A stretch of DNA of 5,167 bases from Betaproteobacteria bacterium (lineage in GTDB: Bacteria > Pseudomonadota > Gammaproteobacteria > Burkholderiales > SG8-39): contig VGIE01000199.1 of assembly GCA_016867955.1 (NCBI GenBank), forward strand, positions 1-5,167, in the 5' to 3' direction. Below are positions 1-5,167 of this stretch, piece after piece (the stretch's first letter is position 1; each line of letters opens with the position of its first letter). A program made the position numbers and the translations under genes. The notes under the pieces were generated by a model. The model made no database searches, was not told the DNA's origin, and saw only the letters and a program-made list of their open reading frames with translations.

Positions 1-33
1 AGGGGCGTCGGGCGTGCCGGGCGCAGCACTCAT
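1..33 (-). CDS. Start of a further gene (gene E), possibly a fifth MFS transporter; truncated by the window edge
   Basis: An ATG at 33-31 opens a frame that runs off the window after 11 codons, reading MSAAPGTPDAP. Three things support a real start. The ATG overlaps gene D's TGA as ATGA, the usual translational-coupling arrangement. A GGAG Shine-Dalgarno core lies 7 nt upstream (41-44). The peptide begins MSAAP, like gene C (SAAPQEHAP after its TTG start), and carries PGTP, as in the N-terminus of gene B (KPGTPGAAS). The likely product is another MFS permease of the same array, with a short cytoplasmic N-terminal tail before TM1. That identity is inferred from only 11 residues and the context. 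The start itself is well supported. Confidence 0.6.
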   Translation of the reverse strand, partial: MSAAPGTPDAP

Positions 34-1412
34 GCGGCGTCTCCGCCCTTGTCCGCGACGTCGCGCGTGAGCATCATCTGCGCGCCGACCAGCAGAGACG
101 GCAGGGCAACCACGGCGAAGCCCGTCGCGTAAGTGCCGATAACGCCCACCAGCCCGGTGAACAGCAGCGGGCCGAGGGCGGCGCCCAGCGACATGTAGAA
201 CTGCAGCCCCCCGGTGATCCTCCCGACCTGGCTGCCGCTGTCCTCACGCTGGCCGTCACGCTGGAATTCGCGCTGGCCGAGCCGCGCCACTTCGGCAAAA
301 TACACGCCATTCCAGGACGCCGCGGTGGCGCCGTAGATCACGCTCACCGCCGCGATCACCGCGATCGGCCACTGCGGCGTGAACATTGTTGTGAGCGCGC
401 CGCACGCGCCGCCGACGATGCCGAGCACGCCCAGTTGCACGCGCGGCGTGACCCAGCGGTCGGCGACATAGCCCCAGGTCAGACGCCCGATCATGCCACC
501 GATCTGCGAGGCCGAGAACAGCGAGCCCGCCAGCACCAGCGACAGGCCGATCTCGAGATTGAGGTACGAGACGAGGAAGGACAGCAGGCAGAGCTGGTTG
601 GCCGAATAAATGATGCCGACCCAGGCCAGCTCGCGCAGCGACGGAGTCGCCCAGGCGAGGCGCGCCGGCGCGACGAAGCCGGCCAGCGCTGCCCGCATGC
701 CGCCTCGCCGCCGCCCTGTCGCCGCCGTCGCCGACGCCGCGGCCGGCCCCGCCGACAGCGTCACTTCGGAGGTCTCCAGCCGCATCCAGGACATGGCGAT
801 GGCGTAGGCAAGGACGAGCAGCGCAACGCAGAACACCACCGCCTGCCAGCCGAACACCAGCAGCAGCAAGGGGATGAGCAGGCCTGCAACCATCTGCCCG
901 ATGGGCACCGCCGACTGCTTGATGGAGAACACGAATGAGCGGATCGCGGGGGGCGTGGCGCGAAACAGGATTTGCGAGCCGATGGGATTGATCATGCCGT
1001 AGCCCATGCCCAGCGCGGCCCCGGCCATGACCAACAGCACCGTCATCGCCGCCAGCACCAGCGCCGGGTAGGCGGTCGCGCCGCCTCCCAGCCATTGGCC
1101 GGTCCATCCCGCCAGCGCGATGAGGGCCAGGGACAGCGCGCACAGGGCGCCCGTCCACTGGGCCGCGCGCAGATCGCCCCAGCGCGCCAGTACCGCGCCG
1201 CTGCCGAGGCTGGCCAGCAGGATGGCCAGATAGATGATCGCAACCAGCACGCCCACCTTGGAGGCATCGTATCCGAAGTCGGTCGCCGCCACCGGCGCGA
1301 GCAGCCCCGGCACCGCCATGGGCACGGTGCACAGCCCGTGCAGTCCCATAGTGATCAGCGTGCCCCTGACGGCCGTGCGGACGGTGGGTTCGGTCACGAC
1401 GGATCCGTTCAC
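30..1412 (-). CDS. MFS transporter, paralogue D (460 aa, complete, GTG start)
   Basis: Predicted 12-helix MFS permease of the inner membrane, driving import or export of a small solute; substrate unknown. Hydrophobic segments fall at about residues 17-40, 52-72, 86-104, 117-142, 168-187 and 188-208, then 262-284, 290-312, 325-343, 348-370, 400-424 and 428-448. A long central cytoplasmic loop, rich in Ala, Gly and Arg, spans about 211-258. Family motifs are LHGLC (24-28), GMGYGMINP (135-143), FSIKQSAVP (162-170), LNLEIGLSL (284-292), GR-x4-G-x2-ADRW with PR (309-324) and WNGVYFAEVARL (367-378). The GTG start is the only usable one before an in-frame stop at 1460-1458. It puts the TM1 Met at residue 22, as in gene C. 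No Shine-Dalgarno precedes it; a leader ORF overlaps it instead. Oddity: a charged 4-residue tandem repeat near 378-391 that the paralogues lack. The gene is probably transcribed from the AT-rich island upstream and coupled to gene E. Confidence 0.93.
   Translation of the reverse strand: MNGSVVTEPTVRTAVRGTLITMGLHGLCTVPMAVPGLLAPVAATDFGYDASKVGVLVAIIYLAILLASLGSGAVLARWGDLRAAQWTGALCALSLALIALAGWTGQWLGGGATAYPALVLAAMTVLLVMAGAALGMGYGMINPIGSQILFRATPPAIRSFVFSIKQSAVPIGQMVAGLLIPLLLLVFGWQAVVFCVALLVLAYAIAMSWMRLETSEVTLSAGPAAASATAATGRRRGGMRAALAGFVAPARLAWATPSLRELAWVGIIYSANQLCLLSFLVSYLNLEIGLSLVLAGSLFSASQIGGMIGRLTWGYVADRWVTPRVQLGVLGIVGGACGALTTMFTPQWPIAVIAAVSVIYGATAASWNGVYFAEVARLGQREFQRDGQREDSGSQVGRITGGLQFYMSLGAALGPLLFTGLVGVIGTYATGFAVVALPSLLVGAQMMLTRDVADKGGDAA
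41..44 (-). promoter_or_regulatory. Shine-Dalgarno for gene E
   Basis: On the minus strand this reads GGAG (within GGCGGAG), 7 nt before the ATG at 33. It lies inside the last codons of gene D. It is the clearest Shine-Dalgarno sequence in the window and helps fix the start of gene E. Confidence 0.6.
244..279 (-). repeat. Three tandem imperfect 12-bp units inside gene D
   Basis: On the plus strand the units are TCACGCTGGCCG (244-255), TCACGCTGGAAT (256-267) and TCGCGCTGGCCG (268-279). Being multiples of three they keep the frame and encode GQRE-FQRD-GQRE. This lies in the loop between TM10 and TM11, where genes A, B and C have a much shorter linker. Slippage expansion is the likely origin. 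Confidence 0.8.
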
Positions 1413-1456
1413 CGCGACATCGTGCGCGACTGCAGGCCGATAAATAATATGATCAT
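1409..1456 (-). CDS. Possible 15-codon leader ORF overlapping the gene D start
   Basis: ATG at 1456-1454 opens a frame reading MIILFIGLQSRTMSR. It ends at TGA 1411-1409, which shares bases with gene D's GTG start (GTGA overlap). The peptide has a hydrophobic half followed by a basic tail. Gene D's GTG lacks a recognisable Shine-Dalgarno, so termination-reinitiation from this short frame is a plausible way to translate it. Against it: the leader ATG also lacks a clear Shine-Dalgarno, and a GTGA overlap can occur by chance. A second in-frame ATG at 1420 would give only MSR. This is a hypothesis, not a firm gene. Confidence 0.25.
   Translation of the reverse strand: MIILFIGLQSRTMSR
1449..1456. 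repeat. Palindrome ATGATCAT in the gene C-gene D intergenic island
   Basis: A perfect 8-bp palindrome just downstream (in minus-strand terms) of the direct repeats. It could be a further protein-binding site, and on the minus strand it contains the start codon of the possible leader ORF. Short AT-rich palindromes arise by chance, so weight is low. Confidence 0.25.
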
Positions 1457-1459
1457 TTT

Positions 1460-1500
1460 AAGACAATTCTGTTTTCTCACATTATATGTGCAAGACAATT
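1460..1500. repeat. 9-bp direct repeat AAGACAATT flanking a palindrome: candidate operator
   Basis: AAGACAATT occurs at 1460-1468 and again at 1492-1500, 32 bp apart (about three helical turns, so on the same face of the DNA). Between them lies the perfect inverted repeat CACAT-TAT-ATGTG (1478-1490), which overlaps the TATAAT hexamer on the minus strand. The second direct-repeat copy also forms the palindrome ACAATTGT (1495-1502). This pattern of two half-sites around a promoter core resembles transcription-factor binding sites. No regulator gene is visible, so the family cannot be named. Confidence 0.45.
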
Positions 1501-1507
1501 GTTATCA

Positions 1508-1532
1508 CGCCGTCACGGCGGCGCGGGCCCGC
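1508..1532 (-). terminator. Weak GC hairpin downstream of gene C
   Basis: Just after gene C's stop codon the minus strand has the palindrome GCGGGCCCGC (1532-1523), then CGCCG-TGA-CGGCG (1520-1508), a 5-bp stem with a 3-nt loop. No T-run follows; the next bases are TGATAACAATTG. It is not a convincing intrinsic terminator, but it could slow or attenuate readthrough from gene C into gene D. Confidence 0.2.
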
Positions 1533-1539
1533 TGCGCGC

Positions 1540-2808
1540 TCATGCAACCCGGGTCGCCAGCATGCGCGCGCCGAGCAGTATGACGGGAACGGCAGCGACG
1601 ATGAAGCTCGCCGCGTAGTGGCCGCTCGCCGCCACCAGCGCCGCGAAGACAATGGGGCCGATCACGGCGCCCAGCGACATGAAGGATTGCACGCCGCCGG
1701 TCACCGCGCCGACCTGCCCCGCGCCGGCAAGCCGCGCCACCTCCGCAAGGCTGATGCCGTTCCATGCCAGCGAAGTGGCGCCGAACAGCGCGCAGATCGC
1801 GGCGAATGCGGCAAGGGGCCAGTCGGGCCGCGCAAAGGCCAGCACCACCGCACAGGCGCCACCGGCGATCCCCATCAGCGCCAGCAGCCGGCGCGGCGCG
1901 ATGAGCCGGTCGGCGGCGAGCCCGAAGGCGACACGGCCGATGAGGCCGGCGAGCTGCGCGAGCGCAAACAGCGAGCCCGCCGTCACCAGCGGCATGCCGA
2001 TCTCAAGCGTGAGGTAGGCAACCAGGAACGCCGAGAGGCTCATCTGGTTGATGGCGAGCATGACCGAGACGAGCGCCAGTTCGCGCAGCGGCGGCGAGCG
2101 CCAAATCATGCGCACCGGCTCGACCAGCGTGGCAACGCCGAGTTGCCTGGGCGCGCCCGCCGATGACTGGTCCTGCCGGCACATCCACGCCGGCATGAAC
2201 GCGCCCAGCACAGCAAAGGCCGCGGCCGGCATCGCCATCACCAGCAGCGCCGGCTGCCAGGCCATGACGAGGACAAGGGCGGGCAGCGCCAGGCCCGCGA
2301 TGGCCGTGCCGAAAGGCGCGCCCATCTGCTTGATGGAAAAACTGACGGCGCGGTATTGTGGCGGCGATGACACGAACAACACCTGCGAACTCACCGGATT
2401 GACGAGCCCCATGCCGGTGCCGAGCAGCGCGATGCTGCCGAAGAGGAACAGCGCTATCGCGTACGGCGGGACCCGGGGCGCCAGCGTTTCCGCGCCCCAG
2501 CCGACGGCCGCCGCACTCACGAGACCCAGCGCGCTCATCAGGGCGGCCCCCCGGCTCACGCGCCGGATGCCGTAGCGCACCGTGTAGACGCCGCTGGCCA
2601 GTCCTGCCAGCATGATGAACATGTAACTCGCGGCTACGAGCAATCCAAGGCGCGACGCATCGACGCCGAAGTCGCGGGCCGCGACCGGCGCCACCACAGC
2701 CGGTAACGAGATGCCCATGTAGCACAGGCCGTGCAGCAACAGCATGGTCGCTGTCGCCGCAGTCGCCGTGCGCAGGCTCGGCGCGTGTTCTTGAGGCGCG
2801 GCGCTCAA
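1540..2808 (-). CDS. MFS transporter, paralogue C (422 aa, complete, TTG start)
   Basis: Predicted 12-helix inner-membrane MFS permease; substrate unknown. Motifs in order: LHGLC (25-29), PAVVAPVAARDFG (36-48), GTGMGLVNPVSSQVLF (130-145), FSIKQMGAPFG (157-167), TLEIGMPL (267-274), GR-x4-G-x2-ADR with PR (291-306) and WNGISLAEVARL (349-360). The central loop is short (about 207-230). No in-frame ATG or GTG exists between the upstream stop at 2877-2875 and the TTG at 2808, so TTG is the best start. It gives the same 21-residue lead-in before the TM1 Met as in gene D, with RTA at the same place (residues 13-15 here, 12-14 in D). A GGGG run 5 nt upstream may act as a weak ribosome site. The TTG overlaps the stop of a short upstream ORF (TTGA). 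An internal ATG at 2745 (Met22) would cut into TM1 and is less likely. The gene probably belongs to the A-B-C transcript. Confidence 0.9.
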   Translation of the reverse strand: MSAAPQEHAPSLRTATAATATMLLLHGLCYMGISLPAVVAPVAARDFGVDASRLGLLVAASYMFIMLAGLASGVYTVRYGIRRVSRGAALMSALGLVSAAAVGWGAETLAPRVPPYAIALFLFGSIALLGTGMGLVNPVSSQVLFVSSPPQYRAVSFSIKQMGAPFGTAIAGLALPALVLVMAWQPALLVMAMPAAAFAVLGAFMPAWMCRQDQSSAGAPRQLGVATLVEPVRMIWRSPPLRELALVSVMLAINQMSLSAFLVAYLTLEIGMPLVTAGSLFALAQLAGLIGRVAFGLAADRLIAPRRLLALMGIAGGACAVVLAFARPDWPLAAFAAICALFGATSLAWNGISLAEVARLAGAGQVGAVTGGVQSFMSLGAVIGPIVFAALVAASGHYAASFIVAAVPVILLGARMLATRVA

Positions 2809-2891
2809 GCCAACCCCGCCGCCAGCGCCGGGACGATGCGCCGGGCACGCGGTGCCCTGCCCACTCCCGCCATTTCACCGGGCCGCATCAT
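2805..2891 (-). CDS. Possible 28-codon bridging ORF between genes B and C
   Basis: The frame starts ATG-ATG at 2891/2888, overlapping gene B's TGA as ATGA. It stops at TGA 2807-2805, overlapping gene C's TTG start as TTGA. The peptide begins MMRPGEMAG, has a basic middle (RAPRARR) and ends IVPALAAGLA. It fills the whole 79-bp gap, so ribosomes finishing gene B could pass through it to gene C. It may be a coupling leader. It may instead be a former N-terminal extension of gene C now out of frame, although C aligns with D from the TTG onwards. The Shine-Dalgarno is weak (GAGA about 5 nt upstream). I do not recognise the peptide. Confidence 0.3.
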   Translation of the reverse strand: MMRPGEMAGVGRAPRARRIVPALAAGLA

Positions 2892-4168
2892 CTGAATCTC
2901 GTCAGTAACAGCTTCGCGCCCAGCAGCAGTGGCGGAATCGCGAACACCACGAACCCCGTCGAATAGCCGTTGGTCGTCACTACCAGCACCGATGCGAGCC
3001 CCGGGCCGCAAAGCGCGCCCAGGTTGTTAAAAAAGCCCGTGCCGGCGGTCATGGCCCCGATCTCGCCGGGATCACGCAGCGCGGCGAGCCGCGCCACTTC
3101 GGCGAGGAAGATGCCGTTCCACGACACGGCGGAGAAGCCGAACAGCACGCACACCGCCAGCATCGCTGCCTGCGACCACTGCGCGGAGAACGTCGCCACG
3201 ATGAGCGCGCACAGGCCGCCGACAACCCCGAGCAGTCCGATCTGCGTGCGCGGCTTCACCCAGAGGTCCGCCGACAGGCCCCAGACGATGCGTCCGGCCA
3301 TGCCGGCGAACTGGCCCGCGGCGTAGATCGCCCCTGCCGCCACCAGCGACAGGCCGACACCGAGGTTGAGATGCGACACGAGGTAGGCCGACATCACCGT
3401 CTGGTTCATCGAATAAAGTAGCGACACCAGGCCCATTTCGCGCAAGGGCGGCGAGCGCCAGACCGCGACCACGGGGTCGACGAAGGCGCGAAGGCCGCCG
3501 GCCGGGTGGCGGGCGTCGGGCGCCGGGGAGGCCACCTCGACATGGACGGTCATCGTGAACAGCAGCCATCCGCACAGGGCAACGCCCATGACGAGCAGCG
3601 CCGCCTGCCATGACATCACCAGGAGCAGCGCCGGCACGAGGAGTCCCGCCGTCACGTAGGCACCGGGCACCGCCGTCTGCTTCACGGAAAAGAAGAACGA
3701 GCGCAGCCTGGGGGGAGCGGCGCGAAACAGGATCTGCGAGCTGAGCGGATTGATCATGCCGATCGGAAAGCCGAGCACTGCCGCCGACAGCAGGAGCAGG
3801 AGGACGAAGGCCTGGGGCGCCACGCTCCCGCCGCTCGAAGCCCACAGTGCGCCATAGGCCGCGGCCGCCATGAGGAGCAACGCGATCGCGGAGCCCGCCG
3901 CGACCAGGTGACAGGCGCGAGCGGCTCCGACTCGTGCGACGATACCGGCCGTGGTCAGGCCGGCGGGTAGCGACACGATGAACATGACCGCAATCAGGGC
4001 GCCAACGCCGCCCGGATGCATGCCGAACGCCGGCGCCGCCACCGGCGCGAGCACTGCAGGCACCGCCGTCACCAGCGCGCAGATCAGGTGCAGCCCCAGC
4101 GTGAAGATGGCGTAAAAGCTCGCCGCGCCAGGCGTGCCGGGCTTGAACCCCGCGCCGAGCCTGCGCAT
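2888..4168 (-). CDS. MFS transporter, paralogue B (426 aa, complete, ATG start)
   Basis: Predicted 12-helix inner-membrane MFS permease; substrate unknown. It starts MRRLGAGFKPGTPGAAS and enters TM1 at about residue 18. The ATG at 4168-4166 shares its A with gene A's stop (TGATG), indicating translational coupling; AGGCGGG upstream is a modest Shine-Dalgarno. The frame stays open further upstream to 4900, but there it is only an out-of-frame reading of gene A. Motifs: VLAPVAAPAFG (39-49), GFPIGMINPLSSQILF (133-148), FSVKQTAVPG (160-169), GR-x4-G-x2-ADLW with PR (292-307) and WNGIFLAEVARL (350-361). By hand alignment about half of residues 241-361 are identical to gene D without gaps. It is the most divergent at otherwise shared positions: GFPIG for GxGxG, LNLGVGL for LNLEIGL (Gly270 for Glu), PAFG for DFG, and FFNNLGALCGPG in TM11. 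Different substrate recognition is possible. Confidence 0.93.
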   Translation of the reverse strand: MRRLGAGFKPGTPGAASFYAIFTLGLHLICALVTAVPAVLAPVAAPAFGMHPGGVGALIAVMFIVSLPAGLTTAGIVARVGAARACHLVAAGSAIALLLMAAAAYGALWASSGGSVAPQAFVLLLLLSAAVLGFPIGMINPLSSQILFRAAPPRLRSFFFSVKQTAVPGAYVTAGLLVPALLLVMSWQAALLVMGVALCGWLLFTMTVHVEVASPAPDARHPAGGLRAFVDPVVAVWRSPPLREMGLVSLLYSMNQTVMSAYLVSHLNLGVGLSLVAAGAIYAAGQFAGMAGRIVWGLSADLWVKPRTQIGLLGVVGGLCALIVATFSAQWSQAAMLAVCVLFGFSAVSWNGIFLAEVARLAALRDPGEIGAMTAGTGFFNNLGALCGPGLASVLVVTTNGYSTGFVVFAIPPLLLGAKLLLTRFR

Positions 4169-5167
4169 CAGGCACCCGCCTGCGGGCGCCGTCGCGAATC
4201 CGCATCCGGCAGCAGGAACAGGATGCCCACCAGCAGCGGCGGGATGCCCAGCAGGGCAAACGCGAGCGCGTAACTGTCGCTGAAGGTGACGATCAGCGCG
4301 TACAGCCCGGGCCCCAGCATGGCGCCCAGTGAAATGAACACCTGCACGCCCCCCGTGTAATGCCCGATGCGCCCGGCGGGCGCCAAGGCGGCGGTTTCGG
4401 CGATGAACACGCCGTTCCAGGCGATGGAAACGATCCCGAACAGCGCGCACAGCACGGTGATGGCGATAAGCGGCCACTGCGGGGTGATAGCCACCATGCT
4501 CAGCGAGAAAATGGCGGTGGCAATGCCGACCAGCCCGAGTTGCAGCCGCGGCATCACCCACAGATCGGCGATGGCGCCCAGCCCGATGCGCCCGGCGACG
4601 CCGCCAATCTGCGCGATGGCGAACACCGAGCCGGCGGCGATCAGCGACAGGCCGATCTCGAGGTTGAGGAAGGACACCGTGTATGCCGTGGCTGCCGTCT
4701 GCGTCGCCGAGTACGACAGCGCCATGAGCGCCCGATGGCGCCAGGTGCGCGTGGCCAGCACATCGCGCAGCGGGTTGCTGAAGTCGGACCAGCGCAGCAG
4801 CTGCCGGCGCGACTGCCCCGACTCCTGCACCACGAGCCGCAGCGGATTGATGGCCAAGGCGACCAGAACGAGGACGGCGGCCATCACCATGCACACCCAT
4901 TGCCAGGGCAGCACCAGCAGCAGGAACGGGAAGGCTACGCCCGCCAGCCCGAAGCCCATCGGCACCGAGGTCTGCTTGATGGAGAACACCAGCGAGCGCA
5001 TGGCAGCGGGGGTGGTGACGAACAGCACGTTGGAACTGACCGGATTGAGGAGGCCATAGCCGGTGCCGAAGACGATGCCGGTAGCCAGCAGCCAGAGCGC
5101 CAGCAGCAGCGGCGCGACCGGCGTGCCGGCGGTGCCCGCGCCGCCGGCCGCCACCCAGCCCGCGACG
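4168..5167 (-). CDS. MFS transporter, paralogue A (C-terminal 332 codons; 5' end outside window)
   Basis: The frame is open to the window edge (first full codon 5166-5164, reading VAGWVAAGG). The VAGW aligns with AGW at residues 101-103 of gene D, so about 100 N-terminal residues (roughly TM1-TM3) lie beyond the window, and the GTG at 5154 is internal rather than the start. Visible motifs: GTGYGLLNPVSSNVLF, FSIKQTSVPMG, LNLEIGLSL, GR-x4-G-x2-ADLW with PR, WNGVFIAETAAL and SLGAMLGPG. It is an inner-membrane 12-helix permease by family; substrate unknown. TM7 differs from the paralogues: the LRE before it is replaced by WRH, and the helix reads SYSATQTAATAY where the others keep NQ. The C-terminus ends in a short polar tail rich in Arg, after LLPDADS. 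It overlaps gene B by one base. Confidence 0.92.
   Translation of the reverse strand, partial: VAGWVAAGGAGTAGTPVAPLLLALWLLATGIVFGTGYGLLNPVSSNVLFVTTPAAMRSLVFSIKQTSVPMGFGLAGVAFPFLLLVLPWQWVCMVMAAVLVLVALAINPLRLVVQESGQSRRQLLRWSDFSNPLRDVLATRTWRHRALMALSYSATQTAATAYTVSFLNLEIGLSLIAAGSVFAIAQIGGVAGRIGLGAIADLWVMPRLQLGLVGIATAIFSLSMVAITPQWPLIAITVLCALFGIVSIAWNGVFIAETAALAPAGRIGHYTGGVQVFISLGAMLGPGLYALIVTFSDSYALAFALLGIPPLLVGILFLLPDADSRRRPQAGA

Larger units (their letters stand above)
1438..1506 (-). promoter_or_regulatory. AT-rich promoter/operator island upstream of gene D
   Basis: Only about 18 of 69 bases are G or C, in an otherwise GC-rich region. Minus-strand -10-like hexamers are TATAAT (1486-1481, a perfect match), TAAAAT (1460-1455) and TATTAT (1449-1444). 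None has a good TTGACA-like box 16-18 bp upstream. TTGTCT occurs at 1498-1493 and 1466-1461, but pairs only with poor -10 sequences. A promoter needing an activator, or one held by a repressor, is therefore more likely than a strong constitutive one. The position between genes C and D means D and E probably have their own transcript. Confidence 0.55.

Noticed and set aside
1478..1490. CACATTATATGTG as a CRP-type site
   Set aside because: The half-sites are in the wrong orientation and spacing for TGTGA-N6-TCACA; it is kept only as an unassigned palindrome.
1508..1532. GC hairpins after gene C as a strong intrinsic terminator
   Set aside because: The stem is short and no T-run follows on the minus strand; kept only at low confidence.
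435..1583. Long plus-strand open frames opposite gene D (435-938, 972-1583)
   Set aside because: They are antisense shadows typical of GC-rich DNA. Their products are rich in His, Arg, Gln and Asp with no domain, while the minus strand codes a clear MFS protein.
1486..2575. Plus-strand open frames opposite gene C
   Set aside because: Low-complexity antisense shadows of gene C with no recognisable protein features or ribosome sites.
2003..2878. Minus-strand frame starting at GTG 2878 and running through the 5' half of gene C
   Set aside because: It is an Arg/Gly/Ala-rich frame-shifted reading of gene C without membrane segments.
4169..4900. A continuous open frame extending gene B upstream to 4900, giving a 670-residue protein
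   Set aside because: The extra N-terminal part is the out-of-frame reading of gene A: rich in Arg, Gly and Ala, without membrane segments. B has a good ATG overlapping A's stop.
4168..5154. GTG at 5154 as the start of gene A
   Set aside because: The frame stays open to the window edge and the upstream residues (VAGW) align with the interior of gene D, so about the first 100 residues are simply outside the window.

Overview
The window is GC-rich (by eye about two-thirds G+C) and every gene supported here lies on the minus strand. It is a tandem array of major facilitator superfamily (MFS) transporters, read from high to low coordinates: gene A (4168-5167, 5' end outside the window), gene B (2888-4168), gene C (1540-2808), gene D (30-1412) and the first 11 codons of gene E (1-33). 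A to D are paralogues. They share the same motifs in the same order, including FS[IV]KQ in TM5, an ungapped GR-x4-G-x2-AD-x4-PR loop between TM8 and TM9, and WNG-x3-AE in TM10. High GC, the use of GTG and TTG starts, and a whole locus of MFS permeases suggest a betaproteobacterium such as a member of the Burkholderiales. That is an inference; no taxonomic marker is present.

Layout, 5' to 3' on the minus strand. A and B overlap by one base (TGATG). B and C are 79 bp apart, and a possible 28-codon ORF fills the gap exactly: it overlaps B's stop by ATGA and C's TTG start by TTGA. C and D are separated by 127 bp. About 70 bp of that gap (1438-1506) is an AT-rich island of roughly 26% G+C with a 9-bp direct repeat, two palindromes and -10-like hexamers, so D and E probably form a second, separately regulated transcription unit. 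A 15-codon leader ORF in the island ends in a GTGA overlap with D's GTG start. D and E overlap by ATGA, and E has a good Shine-Dalgarno sequence.

Function. All four long genes encode 12-helix inner-membrane secondary transporters. No enzyme, regulator or binding-protein gene lies in the window to indicate a substrate, so no specific substrate is assigned. The unusual point is the array itself: four and probably five related permeases in a row with nothing else between them. The paralogues differ at a few positions that are otherwise conserved, above all in gene B, which would fit different substrates or direction of transport.
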